Origin: CAWBVG01 sp963792175
Lineage (GTDB): Bacteria > Acidobacteriota > Vicinamibacteria > Vicinamibacterales > CAVVIG01
Assembly: GCA_963792175.1 (NCBI GenBank)
Contig: CAWBVG010000021.1
Location: 1-64,000, forward strand
Reading direction: 5' to 3'
DNA: 64,000 nt
Shown here: positions 10,640 to 19,601 of the stretch, piece after piece
Layout: the number at the start of each line of letters is the position of its first letter
Numbering within the stretch: position 1 is the stretch's first letter
Notes under the pieces: generated by a model
Seen by the model: the letters and a program-made list of their open reading frames with translations, nothing else
What the model was told of the DNA's origin: nothing
Databases searched by the model: none
Position numbers and translations under genes: made by a program

Positions 10640-10882
10640 GTGGGTCGCGTGGATCGGCATCGGCCAGGCTCAACACTCGCCGAACGCTTGTGGCGCGTCA
10701 GGAAGAACCACACGTCGATCGACGCGCATATCAGCGACCGCGGCGTCGGCGTCGAGATCAGGTACTTCTACGACGGCGAGCCGGTGCTTTCACAGCAGTG
10801 GCCGACACGCCAGCTGGCGCTGACCGACGCGGCCGCACGGCTTCGCGATCTGCAGCGCGCGGGGTGGACGACCCACTGGTAA
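10640..10882 (+). CDS. Small hypothetical protein
   Basis: An 80-residue protein starting at GTG 10640, 7 nt after the TolC-like stop. The middle part, RVRKNHTSIDAHISDRGVGV and then EIRYFYDGEPVLSQQWPT, has alternating hydrophobic residues typical of a small antiparallel sheet, followed by a helix rich in A, L and R and ending WTTHW. No signal peptide or membrane segment is visible. It may be the last gene of the efflux transcript or belong with the acyl synthetase that starts 25 nt downstream. No family is recognised. Confidence 0.6.
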   Translation: MGRVDRHRPGSTLAERLWRVRKNHTSIDAHISDRGVGVEIRYFYDGEPVLSQQWPTRQLALTDAAARLRDLQRAGWTTHW

Positions 10883-10907
10883 GGGCCGCGCTACAATCTC
10901 GGCGTTC

Positions 10908-12474
10908 ATGTCTTCCCAGACGCTCGGCGCGCGGTTCATCCGGACCGCGAAGCGGCAGTTGGCGTCGTTCTGCATGGCCGACTCGACCGGCCGCGAGCTG
11001 ACCTTCGGCCGGGCGCTGGTCGGAAGCCTGCTGCTGTCGCGCGCCATTCGGCGGCTGCCCCGCCAGTCTCGCTATGTCGGGCTGCTGCTGCCGGCCTCGG
11101 TCGGCGGCGCGCTCGCCAACATCGGGACGTCGATCGCCGGCCGCATTCCGGTCAACCTGAATTTCACGGCGGGCCACGACGCGATGGCGGCGGCGATCGA
11201 GCGCTGCGGCATCCGGACGATCGTGACGTCGAGGACCTTTCTGGCGAAGGCCGGCATCGAGACGATGGGCGGCATGATCTTCCTGGAAGATCTGCTCGCC
11301 TCGACGTCGGCCGCGCAGAAGGCGTTGATGCTGGCGGCGGTGCGCCTGCTTCCCGCGGGCCTCCTCGAGCGGCTCTTCTGTCAGCCCGCCGATCGACACG
11401 AGATCGCGACCGTGATTTTCTCGAGCGGCAGCACCGGCGTACCCAAGGGCGTGATGCTGACGCATCACAACATCCTCGAGAACATCGCATCGGTCAACGA
11501 CGCATTCGCGCTGACCTCGGCCGACGTCATGGTGGGCGTGCTGCCGTTCTTCCATTCGTTCGGCTTCACCGGCACGCTGTGGTTTCCGATGATCACCGGC
11601 TTCGGCGTCGCCTACCATCCGAATCCGACGGACGCCAAAACGATCGGCGAGCTCGCCGAGAAGTACAAAGGCACGCTGATTATCAGCACACCGACGTTCT
11701 GCGCCGGGTACATCCGGAAGATCCGCCCGGAGCAGTTCGCCCACCTTCGCTACGCGATCGTCGGCGCCGAGAAGCTGCGGGAGCCGACGGCATCGGCGTT
11801 CTACGACAAATTCGGGGTGCCGCTGCTCGAAGGCTACGGCTGCACCGAAATGGCGCCGATCGTCTCGGTCAATCTTCCCGGACATGACGCCGCCGGCGTG
11901 GCACGCGCACCGTCCGGGCACCGTCGGCCGTCCGCTGCCGCGCGTCGAGGCGAAGGTCGTCGATGCCGCGACGCTCGAGGGACCGCTGCTCGATACCGAG
12001 GGACTGCTGCTGCTGCGCGGACCCAACCAGATGCTCGGCTATCTGGACGATCCCGAGGCGACCCGCAAGGCGCTGCACGACGGCTGGTACATCACGGGCG
12101 ACATTGCGGCCATCGACTCGGACGGGTTCGTCCGTATCACCGATCGGCTCTCTCGCTTCAGCAAGATCGCCGGCGAGATGGTCCCGCACATGAGGATCGA
12201 AGAAGAGATCCAGCGGCTTCTCTCGGAGCCTCACGTCTGCATCGTCACCTCGGTCCCCGACGAGACGAAGGGCGAGCGGCTCGTCGCCTTCTACACCGAT
12301 CCCGGCGTCACGCCGCAGCAGGTGTGGGAGCTGTTGTCGACGACCTCGATGCCGAAGCTGTGGCTGCCGAAGCGCGACGATCTTCGTTTCATCGAAGTCG
12401 TTCCGACTCTCGGAACCGGGAAGGTCGACCTGCGATCGGTCCGCGACATCGCGTCGGCGGTGTCGCGACCCTGA
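10908..12474 (+). CDS. AMP-dependent acyl-ACP/acyl-CoA synthetase (Aas C-domain-like)
   Basis: About 522 residues in two frames joined near 11880. The adenylation motif FSSGSTGVPKGVMLTHHNIL is present, followed by the aromatic FFHSFGFTG segment, the GYGCTE motif and a late YITGD-x-DGFVRITDR motif; a terminal G-x-GK-V (TLGTGKVDLRS) supplies the expected lysine. Short length and FHSFG are like the ligase half of Aas, which activates fatty acids for lysophospholipid re-acylation, but the acyltransferase half is absent, so a general fatty-acyl ligase is the safe call. The start ATG lies 25 nt after the preceding small gene. Confidence 0.82.
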
Positions 12475-12540
12475 CCAGCCGCCGCCAGGGCTTCGGCGGT
12501 CCGCGATCGCTTCAGCGAAGGCGGAAGTCGCGCCGCCGCG
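12475..12540. other. GC-rich convergent gap
   Basis: The 66 nt between the acyl synthetase stop and the convergent PfkB kinase stop contain imperfect GC-rich inverted words (CTTCGGCGG near 12490 and CTTCAGCGAAGG near 12510). They could fold into a short hairpin and serve as a terminator for both genes, but there is no T-run. No coding signal is seen. Confidence 0.35.
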
Positions 12541-13484
12541 CTACGCCGGCAGCGTCAGCGGACCGAAATGCTCCTGGTAGCGCCGCTTGAACTCGTCCCA
12601 CGTGTACGAGTGGCTGAGCCCACCGAGGTGCTCGAGGGCGTAGGTCGCCGCCACGCTCCCGAGCTGCGCCGCGATGTCGTACGGCAGCCCGACCGCGAGT
12701 CCCTTCAACAAACCGCCCCGGTAGGCGTCGCCGACGCCCGTCGGATCGACGATCCGGTGCGGCGTGACCGCGGCGACGTCGACGCGGCCGTGCCGCGTGA
12801 TCACGCGACGATCCCTGTTCGCCACGCGTGACAACGAGCGCGCCCGCCTCGACGAGGATGTCGTCCTCGCTCAAGCCCGGTCTTCTGACGCAGCAGCTCG
12901 AGCTCGTAGTCATTGACGATGACGAGGGCCGCGCCCGTCACGCCGTCGCGCAGCTCGTCGCCTGACATCCGGGCGCATTGCTGCCCTGGATCGAAGATGA
13001 ACTTGATGCCGAGCGTGCGGCATTCCTCGGCGTACTGGACCATCGCGCCCGGATCGTTCGGCGAGATGATGGCGAACCCGCAGTCGCCGACGGTGCGGAA
13101 CGACAACTGACCGGCATCGGCCATCGCGCCGGTGTAGAACGAGGCGATCTGGTTGTTGTCCTGGTCCGTGCTGCAGAAGAACGAGGCGCAGAACTTGCCC
13201 GGAATCTGCCGCGACAGCGACGTATCGACGCCGGCGGCCTCGAGCCACTGCCGGTACTCGCCGAAATCCTCGCCGGCGGTGGCCATCAGCAGCGGCCGCT
13301 CGCCGAGCAACGCCAGCGTGTACGCGATGTTGGGCGCGCAGCCGCCGCGCCGCTTGTCCATCGTGTCGACCAGGAAGCTCAGGCTGACGCGCTTCATGTG
13401 CTCCGGCAGGAAATGCTCGGTGAACTTCCCCGGAAATGACATGAGGTAGTCGAAGGCGATCGAGCCGGTCACGACGATATTCAT
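12541..13484 (-). CDS. PfkB-family carbohydrate kinase, adenosine-kinase-like
   Basis: About 314 residues. The start MNIVVTGSIAFDYLMSFPGK is typical of the ribokinase superfamily. GGCAPNIAYTLALLG is the N-terminal PfkB glycine motif, and DPTGVGDAYRGGLLKGLAVG is the C-terminal motif with the catalytic aspartate in GVGDAY. Two frame breaks lie near 12879 and 12808. The start overlaps the MTA phosphorylase stop by ATGA, so the two are translationally coupled. Coupling to an enzyme that releases adenine and methylthioribose-phosphate supports a nucleoside or methylthioribose-like sugar as substrate, with adenosine kinase the best guess. Confidence 0.8.
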
Positions 13485-14344
13485 GATTTGACGTAGCGTC
13501 CGATGATGGGCGCGAGATCCTTTTTGGTCTGTTCGGGCACGTCCTTCATCTGGGTGATGATGGCCGTGGCGAGCGCGTCCTTGCACCCGCACGCGCGCGC
13601 GCCGGCGATGTGATCGACCGCTTCGGCGATCGTCTTCTGCGCGGTCGCGGCATTCTGCATCAGGTTCGCGATGATCAGATCGACCGTGACCGAGTCGTGA
13701 TCCGGGTGCCAGCAGTCGTAGTCGGTCACCAGGGCCAGCGTGGCGTAGCAGATCTCCGCTTCGCGCGCGAGCTTGGCCTCCTGGAGGTTCGTCATCCCGA
13801 TCACGTCCATGCCCCACGATCGGTAGAGCCGCGACTCGGCGAGCGTCGAAAACTGCGGCCCTTCCATGTTCACGTAGGTGCCGCCGCGATGGACGGTGGC
13901 GCCGACTGCCGCCGCCGCATCGGCGGCAATCGCCGAGAGTTGCCCGCAGACCGGATGCGCGAACGCGATGTGCGCGACCAGGCCGCGGCCGAAGAAGGTG
14001 CTGATGCGTCCTTTCGTCCGATCGAAGAACTGATCGGGCACGACGATGTCCAGCGGCTTGTATTCCTCCTTCAGGCTGCCGACCGCGCTCGCCGACAGAA
14101 TCCGTTCGACGCCGAGCACCTTGAAGCCGTAGATGTTCGCCCGGAAGTTCAACTCCGACGGCAGAATGCGGTGCCCGACGCCGTGCCGCGCCAGAAAGGC
14201 GACCCGCTTTCCGCGCAACGTGCCGAGCACATACGGCCCCGACGGATCGCCGAATGGCGTCGAGATGGTTTTGTCTTCGCGGTCGGTCAGTTCGGCCATG
14301 TCGTACAGCCCGCTGCCGCCGATGATGCCGATTTCGATCGCCAT
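13481..14344 (-). CDS. mtnP: S-methyl-5'-thioadenosine phosphorylase
   Basis: An intact 287-residue protein starting MAIEIGIIGGSGLYDM. Family marks are the phosphate loop GSGLYD, RHGVGHRILPSELNFRANIY, the RILSASAVGSLKEEYKPLDI block, and NMEGPQFSTLAESRLYRSWG near the purine site. It cleaves methylthioadenosine with phosphate to adenine and methylthioribose-1-phosphate in methionine salvage; some homologues prefer inosine. The open frame extends 12 codons upstream but the ATG at 14344 gives the normal N-terminus. The stop overlaps the PfkB kinase start by 4 nt. Confidence 0.92.
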   Translation of the reverse strand: MAIEIGIIGGSGLYDMAELTDREDKTISTPFGDPSGPYVLGTLRGKRVAFLARHGVGHRILPSELNFRANIYGFKVLGVERILSASAVGSLKEEYKPLDIVVPDQFFDRTKGRISTFFGRGLVAHIAFAHPVCGQLSAIAADAAAAVGATVHRGGTYVNMEGPQFSTLAESRLYRSWGMDVIGMTNLQEAKLAREAEICYATLALVTDYDCWHPDHDSVTVDLIIANLMQNAATAQKTIAEAVDHIAGARACGCKDALATAIITQMKDVPEQTKKDLAPIIGRYVKS

Positions 14345-14364
14345 AGCTGTTTTCAGCGCCTGAT

Positions 14365-15267
14365 TCACCACAAAGGACACCAGGAAGATCTATCTGTTCC
14401 ATCGGCTGTGTAGCTCGCCGGTATAACCCGGCGGTTCCCGTCTTCTTCGCGGATGTAGCCCGCCGCGATGGACGGGATCATGATAGAAGAAGACGAGGAC
14501 TTCCCTTGCCATCGCATCCTCGTTGAACGCCCGCTTCGCGGCGAGCGTGTCCATGGGATACAGATCGAGTGCCGGGATCCACGACTCGGTCACGTGCCCC
14601 GTCGTCGGAATGAGATCGGCGGCGAACGCGGCGCTCTTGCCGCCGGACTCGATCATCACGACCTGATGATGTGTCGAGTGACCGCCCGTCCGCTTCACCC
14701 TCACCCCCGGCATGATCGTCACGTCATCGTCCACCAGCTGCAGCACGCCGGCCTCGGCGAGCGGCCTGTAGTTATCCGGCTGATATCGCGCCGTGTTCTG
14801 CGAGTGGACGTGCGTCGCGTCCTCCCATTCGCCGCGGCGGACGATGTATTGCGCGCGCGGAAAACGCGGGCGGAGCCTGCCACTCGGCGTCGCGGACGGT
14901 GAAGCCTCCGGCGTGGTCGAAGTGGAGGTGGCTCGCGAGGACGATGTCGATGTCCTCAGGCGCCAGGCGCGCATCCGCCAGCGCGCGATCGAGATCGTAG
15001 CGATGATCCACGCCGTAACGTGTCGTCGAATGCCGCGTCGCCCTTCCCGCCGAGTCCCGCGTCGATGATCATCGTCCGTGCGCCGCGGACGATCAGCGGC
15101 CGCATGCCGAGCGTGACGCGGTTACGGTCGTCGGCGGGCGCCGCGGCGGACCATTGCGCCTTCGGCACGATGCCGAACATCAACCCGCCGTCCATACGAA
15201 GAAAGCCGTCGGACAAGGAAATCAGTTCGAGCTCGCCCAGAGTGAATCTCGAGATCGCCGGATGGCG
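14365..15267 (-). CDS. Metallo-beta-lactamase-fold hydrolase, frameshifted
   Basis: Pieces in several minus frames join into about 295 residues. ISRFTLGELELISLSDGFLR is the start, followed by IIDAGLGGKGDAAFDD, the zinc motif SHLHFDHAGGF (HxHxDH), then VKRTGGHSTHHQVVMIESGG, ADLIPTTGHVTESWIPALD and DPVHRGGLHPRRRR or AAGYIREEDG depending on frame. It is a soluble MBL-fold hydrolase resembling quorum-quenching lactonases and MBL-type hydrolases, but the substrate is unknown. No ATG is visible at the N-terminus; the upstream frame is shared with a repeat array. Breaks lie near 15030, 14870 and 14470, and the true C-terminus is uncertain by about 30 codons. Confidence 0.75.
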
Positions 15268-15699
15268 GACTGCGCTGACTGGCGGACTGGATTGGCGACC
15301 GCCGGTTGCTTGAGCTCGATGAGCACGCCGTGCGCCGACGAGGGATGGACGAAGGCAATCGTCGAGCCTTCCGCGCCGGGCCGCGGCTGTTCGTCGATCA
15401 TCCGGACGCCGCGCGATCCGGAGCTGCGCGACCGCCGCGTCGATGTCGTCGACCCGCAGCGTGATGTGGTGGAGGCCGGGACCGCGCTTGTCGACATACC
15501 TGGCGATCGCCGATTGCGGCGCCGTCGCCTCGAGCAGCTCGAGCTTCGACTCCCCAACCGGGACGAAATGCGCGCGCACCTGCTGGCTCGTCACCTCCTC
15601 GGGGGCTTCGACCTCGAGGCCGAGCGCGTCACGATAGAACGCCAGCGCGGCGGACAGATCTTTCACGGCGATGCCGATGTGGTCGAGGACAGCTTTCAC
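15222..15699 (-). CDS. mce: Methylmalonyl-CoA epimerase
   Basis: About 158 residues of a glyoxalase/VOC-fold protein starting at GTG 15699: KAVLDHIGIAVKDLSAALAF, then RDALGLEVEAPEEVTSQQV, GPGLHHITLRVDDIDAAVAQ and STIAFVHPSSAHGVLIELKQ. The histidines in LDHIGIAV and LHHITLRV and the Glu in IELKQ are the expected cobalt ligands of the family. It interconverts the epimers of methylmalonyl-CoA before the mutase. A frame break lies near 15420. The last 20 or so residues (NPVRQSAQSAIRR) are encoded by a repeat array and extend past the usual end. Its start overlaps the meaB stop by GTGA. Confidence 0.88.
15264..15297. repeat. Octamer array (GGCGGACT word)
   Basis: GGCGGACT (15264-15271), GCGCTGACT, GGCGGACT (15281-15288) and then GGATTGGCGAC form a short degenerate array. 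It lies at the junction between the epimerase and the metallo-hydrolase and is translated as the C-terminal tail of the epimerase. The same GACT core occurs in the array at 56590-56660. Confidence 0.55.
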
Positions 15700-16678
15700 G
15701 GATTCGGTAATTGGGGAAGTTGGGAATCGGGTAATTGGAGAGCGCGGCCGAGCAGGTCGGCCGCCGCCGTGTACGGATCGACTTCTCGCGTGGCGATGCG
15801 CTCGACCATCTGCGCCAGCTCGCCCGCCTTCAGGACATGTCGCTCGAGGTGATCCATGAAGCGCTGCGAGACGAGCTCGCGCAGGCGATATTCGCCGCGC
15901 GTCTTGCGTCGCGTCAGCTGCGTGTCGGCCGCGTGCGCGCGGAATTGCTCGATCGCGGCGACGAGTTCGGCGACGCCGGCGCCGGTCGTGGCCACGGTCT
16001 TCACCACCGGCGGCCGCCACTCGCCGCTCTGATAGGTGTGCAGCGCGAGATTCGCGTCGACCGCCGCCACCAGCCGGTCGGCGCCTTCGCGATCGGCCTT
16101 GTTGACGACGAAGATGTCGGCAATTTCCATGATGCCGGCCTTGAGCGCCTGCACTTCGTCGCCGGTGCCGGGCACCAGCGTCACAATCGAGATGTCGGCC
16201 GTCCGGATGATATCGACCTCGTCCTGGCCGACGCCGACCGTCTCGATGACGACGACGTCCTTGCCGGCGGCGTCGAGGACGAGCGCGGCGTCGCCGGTCG
16301 AGCGCGCGAGGCCGCCGAGATGGCCGCGCGTCGCCATGCTGCGGATGAACACGCCCTCGTCCGCCGCATGCGATTGCATCCGCAGTCGATCGCCGAGGAC
16401 CGCCCCGCCGGTGAAAGGACTGGTGGGATCCACCGCGATGACGCCGACGGACCGGCCGCGCGGACGCTTCTGTTCTCAGCTCGTGTGACCAGGCGATCGA
16501 CCAGCGTGCTCTTGCCGGCTCCGGGCGGGCCGGTGACGCCAATCAGATAGGCGCGTCCGGTCTGGCTGAAGATCGCGCGGACGAGGTCGCCACTCGCGGG
16601 ATCTTCGTCCTCGATGAGCGAAATCGCGCGCGCCATCGCCCGCGGATCGCCCGCCAGAACGCGTTCGGCGAGCGTCAT
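15696..16678 (-). CDS. meaB: MeaB/ArgK-type GTPase, methylmalonyl-CoA mutase chaperone
   Basis: About 327 residues. Start ATG at 16678 (MTLAERVLAGDPRAMARAIS). The P-loop is GVTGPPGAGKSTLVDRLV. VDPTSPFTGGAVLGDRLRMQ and ATRGHLGGLA are switch segments, ETVGVGQDEVDI is the G3 region and NKADREGADRL supplies NKAD. It loads and protects adenosylcobalamin in methylmalonyl-CoA mutase, whose genes lie at the right end of this window. A frame break lies near 16475. The start overlaps the acyl-CoA dehydrogenase stop by ATGA. The C-terminal residues QLPDSQLPQLPNP are encoded by a repeat array, so the natural C-terminus was probably altered. Confidence 0.9.
15703..15742. repeat. Octamer array (TTGGGTAA-like) in the meaB 3' end
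   Basis: The words TTCGGTAA, TTGGGGAAG, TTGGGAAT, CGGGTAA and TTGGAGAG follow each other with no spacer. They match the word of the larger array at 21280-21385. The array lies completely inside the last codons of meaB, immediately before the overlapping epimerase start. Confidence 0.6.
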
Positions 16679-17817
16679 CGAGACAAGAGCTGCCGCGCGA
16701 TGACCAGGCGCTGGATTTCGCTCGTGCCTTCGCCGATCGTCGTCAGCTTCACGTCGCGGAAATATTTTTCGGCCGGGTAATCCTTCACGAACCCGTAGCC
16801 GCCGTGGATTTGCACGCAGTCTTCGGCGACCCTCACCGCCGTCTCGCTCGCATACAGCTTCGCCATCGAGGACTCGAGCGACGTCCGCCCGCCGCGGTCC
16901 TTCAGGTACGCGGCGCGATAGGTCAGCAGCCGCGCGGCTTCGATACGGGTGGCGGCATCGGCGAGCTTCCATTGAATCGCCTGAAACGTCGAGATCGTCT
17001 TGCCGAACGATTTGCGCACTTTCGCGTACGCGAGCGCCGCCTCGTAGGCGCCCTGCGCCAGGCCCACCGACAGCGCCGCAATCCCGATGCGGCCCGCATC
17101 GAGCACCTGCATCGTGTTGACGAACCCTTGTCCCTCGGCGCCCAGCAGCTGATCGGCCGGTATCCGGCAGTTCTCGAACAGCATCTCGCTGGTGTCGCTG
17201 GCCCGCATGCCCAGCTTGTCCTCTTTCTTTCCGGGGCTGAGACCGGGAGTCCCCTTGTCGACGATGAAGGCCGAGATGCCTTTGGTGCCGGCGGCGCGAT
17301 CGGTGACCGCCATGACGACCATCGTGTCGCCGACACGACCGTGCGTCGTGAAGGTCTTGGATCCGTTCAGAACCCAGCAGTCGCCGGCACGCGTGGCCGT
17401 GGTCCGCATGCCGGCAGCGTCGCTGCCCGAGGAGGACTCGGTCAGCCCCCAGGCGCCGATCTTCTGGCCTCGCGTCAGCGGCGGCAGGTACTTCTGTTTC
17501 TGTTGTTCGTTGCCGAACAGGAAGATATGCGCGGAGCACAAACCGTTGTGCGCGGCGACCGACAGCGCCACGGCCGGATCGACGCGCGCCAACTCCTCGA
17601 TGCAGATGCAATAGTCGATCGCCGACAGGCCCGCGCCGCCGTACTGCTCGGGGAACTGAATACCGAGCAGTCCGAGCGACGCCAGCTTCGGCATCAGCTC
17701 GGCGGGGAAATGCTGGTGCTCGTCCCATTCGCGCACGTGAGGCCGCATTTCTGTTTCGGCGAACTCACGCACGCTGCGGCGGAGCAGTTGTTGTTCTTCG
17801 GTCGGACGGAAATCCAC
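16675..17817 (-). CDS. Acyl-CoA dehydrogenase
   Basis: An intact 380-residue protein starting MDFRPTEEQQLLRRSVREFA. It has the two family signatures: GAWGLTESSSGSDAAGMRTT, which contacts FAD and substrate, and a late QIHGGYGFVKDYPAEKYFRD then TTIGEGTSEIQRLVIARQLL, whose glutamate in GEGT is the position of the catalytic base in short-chain acyl-CoA dehydrogenases. It removes two hydrogens from an acyl-CoA and passes electrons to ETF. Overlap with meaB and closeness to the epimerase suggest a short or branched substrate feeding propionyl-CoA, but chain length is not decided by sequence alone. Confidence 0.92.
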   Translation of the reverse strand: MDFRPTEEQQLLRRSVREFAETEMRPHVREWDEHQHFPAELMPKLASLGLLGIQFPEQYGGAGLSAIDYCICIEELARVDPAVALSVAAHNGLCSAHIFLFGNEQQKQKYLPPLTRGQKIGAWGLTESSSGSDAAGMRTTATRAGDCWVLNGSKTFTTHGRVGDTMVVMAVTDRAAGTKGISAFIVDKGTPGLSPGKKEDKLGMRASDTSEMLFENCRIPADQLLGAEGQGFVNTMQVLDAGRIGIAALSVGLAQGAYEAALAYAKVRKSFGKTISTFQAIQWKLADAATRIEAARLLTYRAAYLKDRGGRTSLESSMAKLYASETAVRVAEDCVQIHGGYGFVKDYPAEKYFRDVKLTTIGEGTSEIQRLVIARQLLSR

Positions 17818-17856
17818 GTAGGGATTCTACGTGAGGTGAGGTGCAGGGGACGTACG

Positions 17857-18579
17857 TCAGTAATACACCGTCACCCGAAAGCTGCCGGTGTTGTCCTTCA
17901 GGTAATCGTCGTTCACACCCAGATACAGCCGCCCTGACGATCTCATCCGAATGGCGCCTTCATCATCGCCGATGAAGAAGTAGTCGTTGCCATCGCCAAT
18001 CCGGCCGATCAACGCCGCCGCCGGCCGGGCCGGGATCGGCCTGGCGTCGTTGCGCGGCGAGTTGTGTTCGCCGGCCGGACCGTCCTGCCGATTCGGTCCC
18101 CAGCGAACGCGGCCGGCAGCCGAAAAGTACAACGTCTGACCGCCGCGAATGTCGATGCCGGTATCCTTCCAACCCAGCCACGAATCGACGCTGACCTCGC
18201 GCTCCCGCAGCCCTGACGGCCGGCGTCCGTCGCGCGAGTCGTTCCGGTCGCGCGAGTCGCCGCGATCGCGGTCCAACCCTTGCCGGTCGTCGCCGCTCCT
18301 GTCGAATTCGATCCGCACCACGTCGTCTCGTTCAACGCGCATGCGTTCGCGGCCGAGAAACCCCCGCCGCGCCTCGAATTCGATCACGCCGTCGCGCATG
18401 GCGATGATGGTGCCTTCGACACGGTTGCCATCGCGCAGCACCAGCGTATCGGCGCTGACGATGGTGACGCACACGAGAACGCACAGGCCGCACAGGCCGC
18501 CAAGGCTCGTCCTTGCGCGCGTGACAGCCGCTCGGTTCTGGCGCGTCGACAGCGGCGCGGGGGTGCGCTGTGGCCTCAT
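17857..18579 (-). CDS. Secreted protein with LecA/PA-IL-like C-terminal domain
   Basis: A 240-residue intact protein. Residues about 26-43 (LGGLCGLCVLVCVTIVSA) form a signal peptide. Then comes DTLVLRDGNRVEGTIIAMRD, a small SH3/Sm-like strand pattern seen in many secreted proteins, a linker very rich in R and D (about residues 92-125), and a C-terminal beta domain with DTGIDIRGGQTLYFSAAGRV and GRLYLGVNDDYLKDNTGSFR. The last block matches the PA-IL (LecA) fold, where LGVNDDxxxDNxG supplies calcium and sugar ligands. It is probably exported and may bind sugars; that function is inferred. It is divergent from the beta-barrel gene at 18630. Confidence 0.68.
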   Translation of the reverse strand: MRPQRTPAPLSTRQNRAAVTRARTSLGGLCGLCVLVCVTIVSADTLVLRDGNRVEGTIIAMRDGVIEFEARRGFLGRERMRVERDDVVRIEFDRSGDDRQGLDRDRGDSRDRNDSRDGRRPSGLREREVSVDSWLGWKDTGIDIRGGQTLYFSAAGRVRWGPNRQDGPAGEHNSPRNDARPIPARPAAALIGRIGDGNDYFFIGDDEGAIRMRSSGRLYLGVNDDYLKDNTGSFRVTVYY

Positions 18580-18582
18580 CGC

Positions 18583-18624
18583 TTGTACTCCTTACGCGGT
18601 GGACTTATTATGGCATCTGGAGGG
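18583..18624 (+). promoter_or_regulatory. Sigma70-type promoter and ribosome site for the beta-barrel gene
   Basis: TTGTAC at 18583-18588, a 17-nt spacer and TATTAT at 18606-18611 form a good sigma70-like promoter on the plus strand. A GGAGGG ribosome site at 18619-18624 lies 5 nt before the GTG start at 18630. The leader is therefore very short, at most about 15 nt. This also decides the GTG start over the upstream in-frame ATG at 18570. Confidence 0.55.
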
Positions 18625-18629
18625 TTTGC

Positions 18630-19109
18630 GTGACGCGTCTCCGTCCCCTTGCCGTCATCGCGCTGCTGCTGCTCATCGCCGCGCCCGCTCGGGCGGACAT
18701 CACCGGCTTCATCGGCGCCGACCTGACACCCACCAATCGTCGGGTCCTCGGCGGTGCGTTCGGCATCGGACTGCTCGTCATCGGCTTCGAAGGCGAATAC
18801 GCGTTCACGCCCGACGATCCCAAGGCCAGCGCGCCGTCGCTGACAACCGGCATGGGCAACGTCCTGCTGCAGACGCCGGTGGCGATCTTCGGCGTCCAGC
18901 CGTACTTCACGACAGGCGCCGGCCTGTATCGCGAAACGCTGGGTATCCATCAGGACACCAGCTTCGGCTTCAACACGGGCGGCGGGGCGAAGATCACGTT
19001 GATCGGCCCGCTCCGGCTGCGTGTGGACTATCGGGTGTTCAAACTGGGAAGCGACGCGCTGTACTCGCCGGCGCACCGCATCTACGTGGGATTGAACCTG
19101 AAGCTGTGA
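18630..19109 (+). CDS. Small outer-membrane beta-barrel protein
   Basis: A 159-residue protein starting at GTG 18630, chosen because of the GGAGGG site and the promoter just upstream. The N-terminus (VTRLRPLAVIALLLLIAAPA) is a signal peptide ending in ARA. The mature part has alternating short strands (GAFGIGLLVIGFEGEYAF, GVQPYFTTGAGLYRETLG) and ends in GLNLKL, typical of an eight-stranded OmpA/OmpW-like barrel. No specific family is recognised. It is divergent from the LecA-like secreted protein and convergent with a gene pair of secreted proteins. Confidence 0.7.
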   Translation: MTRLRPLAVIALLLLIAAPARADITGFIGADLTPTNRRVLGGAFGIGLLVIGFEGEYAFTPDDPKASAPSLTTGMGNVLLQTPVAIFGVQPYFTTGAGLYRETLGIHQDTSFGFNTGGGAKITLIGPLRLRVDYRVFKLGSDALYSPAHRIYVGLNLKL

Positions 19110-19601
19110 CTACTTGCTGAAATCTGACACGAGCGACAGATTGAAGATGGTCAGGCTCGCCAGGGAGTCCGAGAGCGCCTTGTACAGCGGCCGCACGTCG
19201 TCGGGAAAGCCCTCCGCCAGAATCGCCGACGGCGTGTAGTCGGTGTCCGCCACGACCGGATCGATCAGGAAGACGTAGATCGACGATCCGCTCGGACCAG
19301 GCTCTGAGGCCTTGTACACCTTCCACGACGCCGCCTGCTGTGCGCGTTCCGGTCTGGCGCTCTTTTGAAGCGCTTCCTGCAGCTTGCCGACGATCTTCTC
19401 GAAATCAGCGGTCTTGTCGGCCTTGACGACATTGACCGTGAGCGCGGCGTCCCCGGTGAACATGTACGCGCTCTTCGCGAGGGTCGCCTTCGGCGCGGGG
19501 GCCGCGGGCGCGGCCTGAGCGAATGCCGAGGTCGCCGACAGCAGGCCGGCGATCGCGCACGTCAGGCCGCGAGTCGCAAGGCTACTTGCCGAGCTCGACA
19601 A
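19110..19601 (-). CDS. Secreted protein, tandem paralogue B
   Basis: A 163-residue intact protein with a signal peptide (CAIAGLLSATSAFAQ) and a low-complexity Ala/Pro stretch after it. The mature domain contains VNVVKADKTADFEKIVGKLQ, the segment WKVYKASEPGPSGSSIYVFL and AEGFPDDVRPLYKALSDSLA. It is clearly paralogous to the next gene upstream (same KADKTADFE, EPGPSG and YVF-x-x-DPV blocks). The start codon overlaps the end of that gene by 20 nt. The fold looks like a small ferredoxin-like sheet of the kind in dimeric ABM/NIPSNAP-type domains, but this is only a guess and no function is known. Confidence 0.65.
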   Translation of the reverse strand: MSSSASSLATRGLTCAIAGLLSATSAFAQAAPAAPAPKATLAKSAYMFTGDAALTVNVVKADKTADFEKIVGKLQEALQKSARPERAQQAASWKVYKASEPGPSGSSIYVFLIDPVVADTDYTPSAILAEGFPDDVRPLYKALSDSLASLTIFNLSLVSDFSK

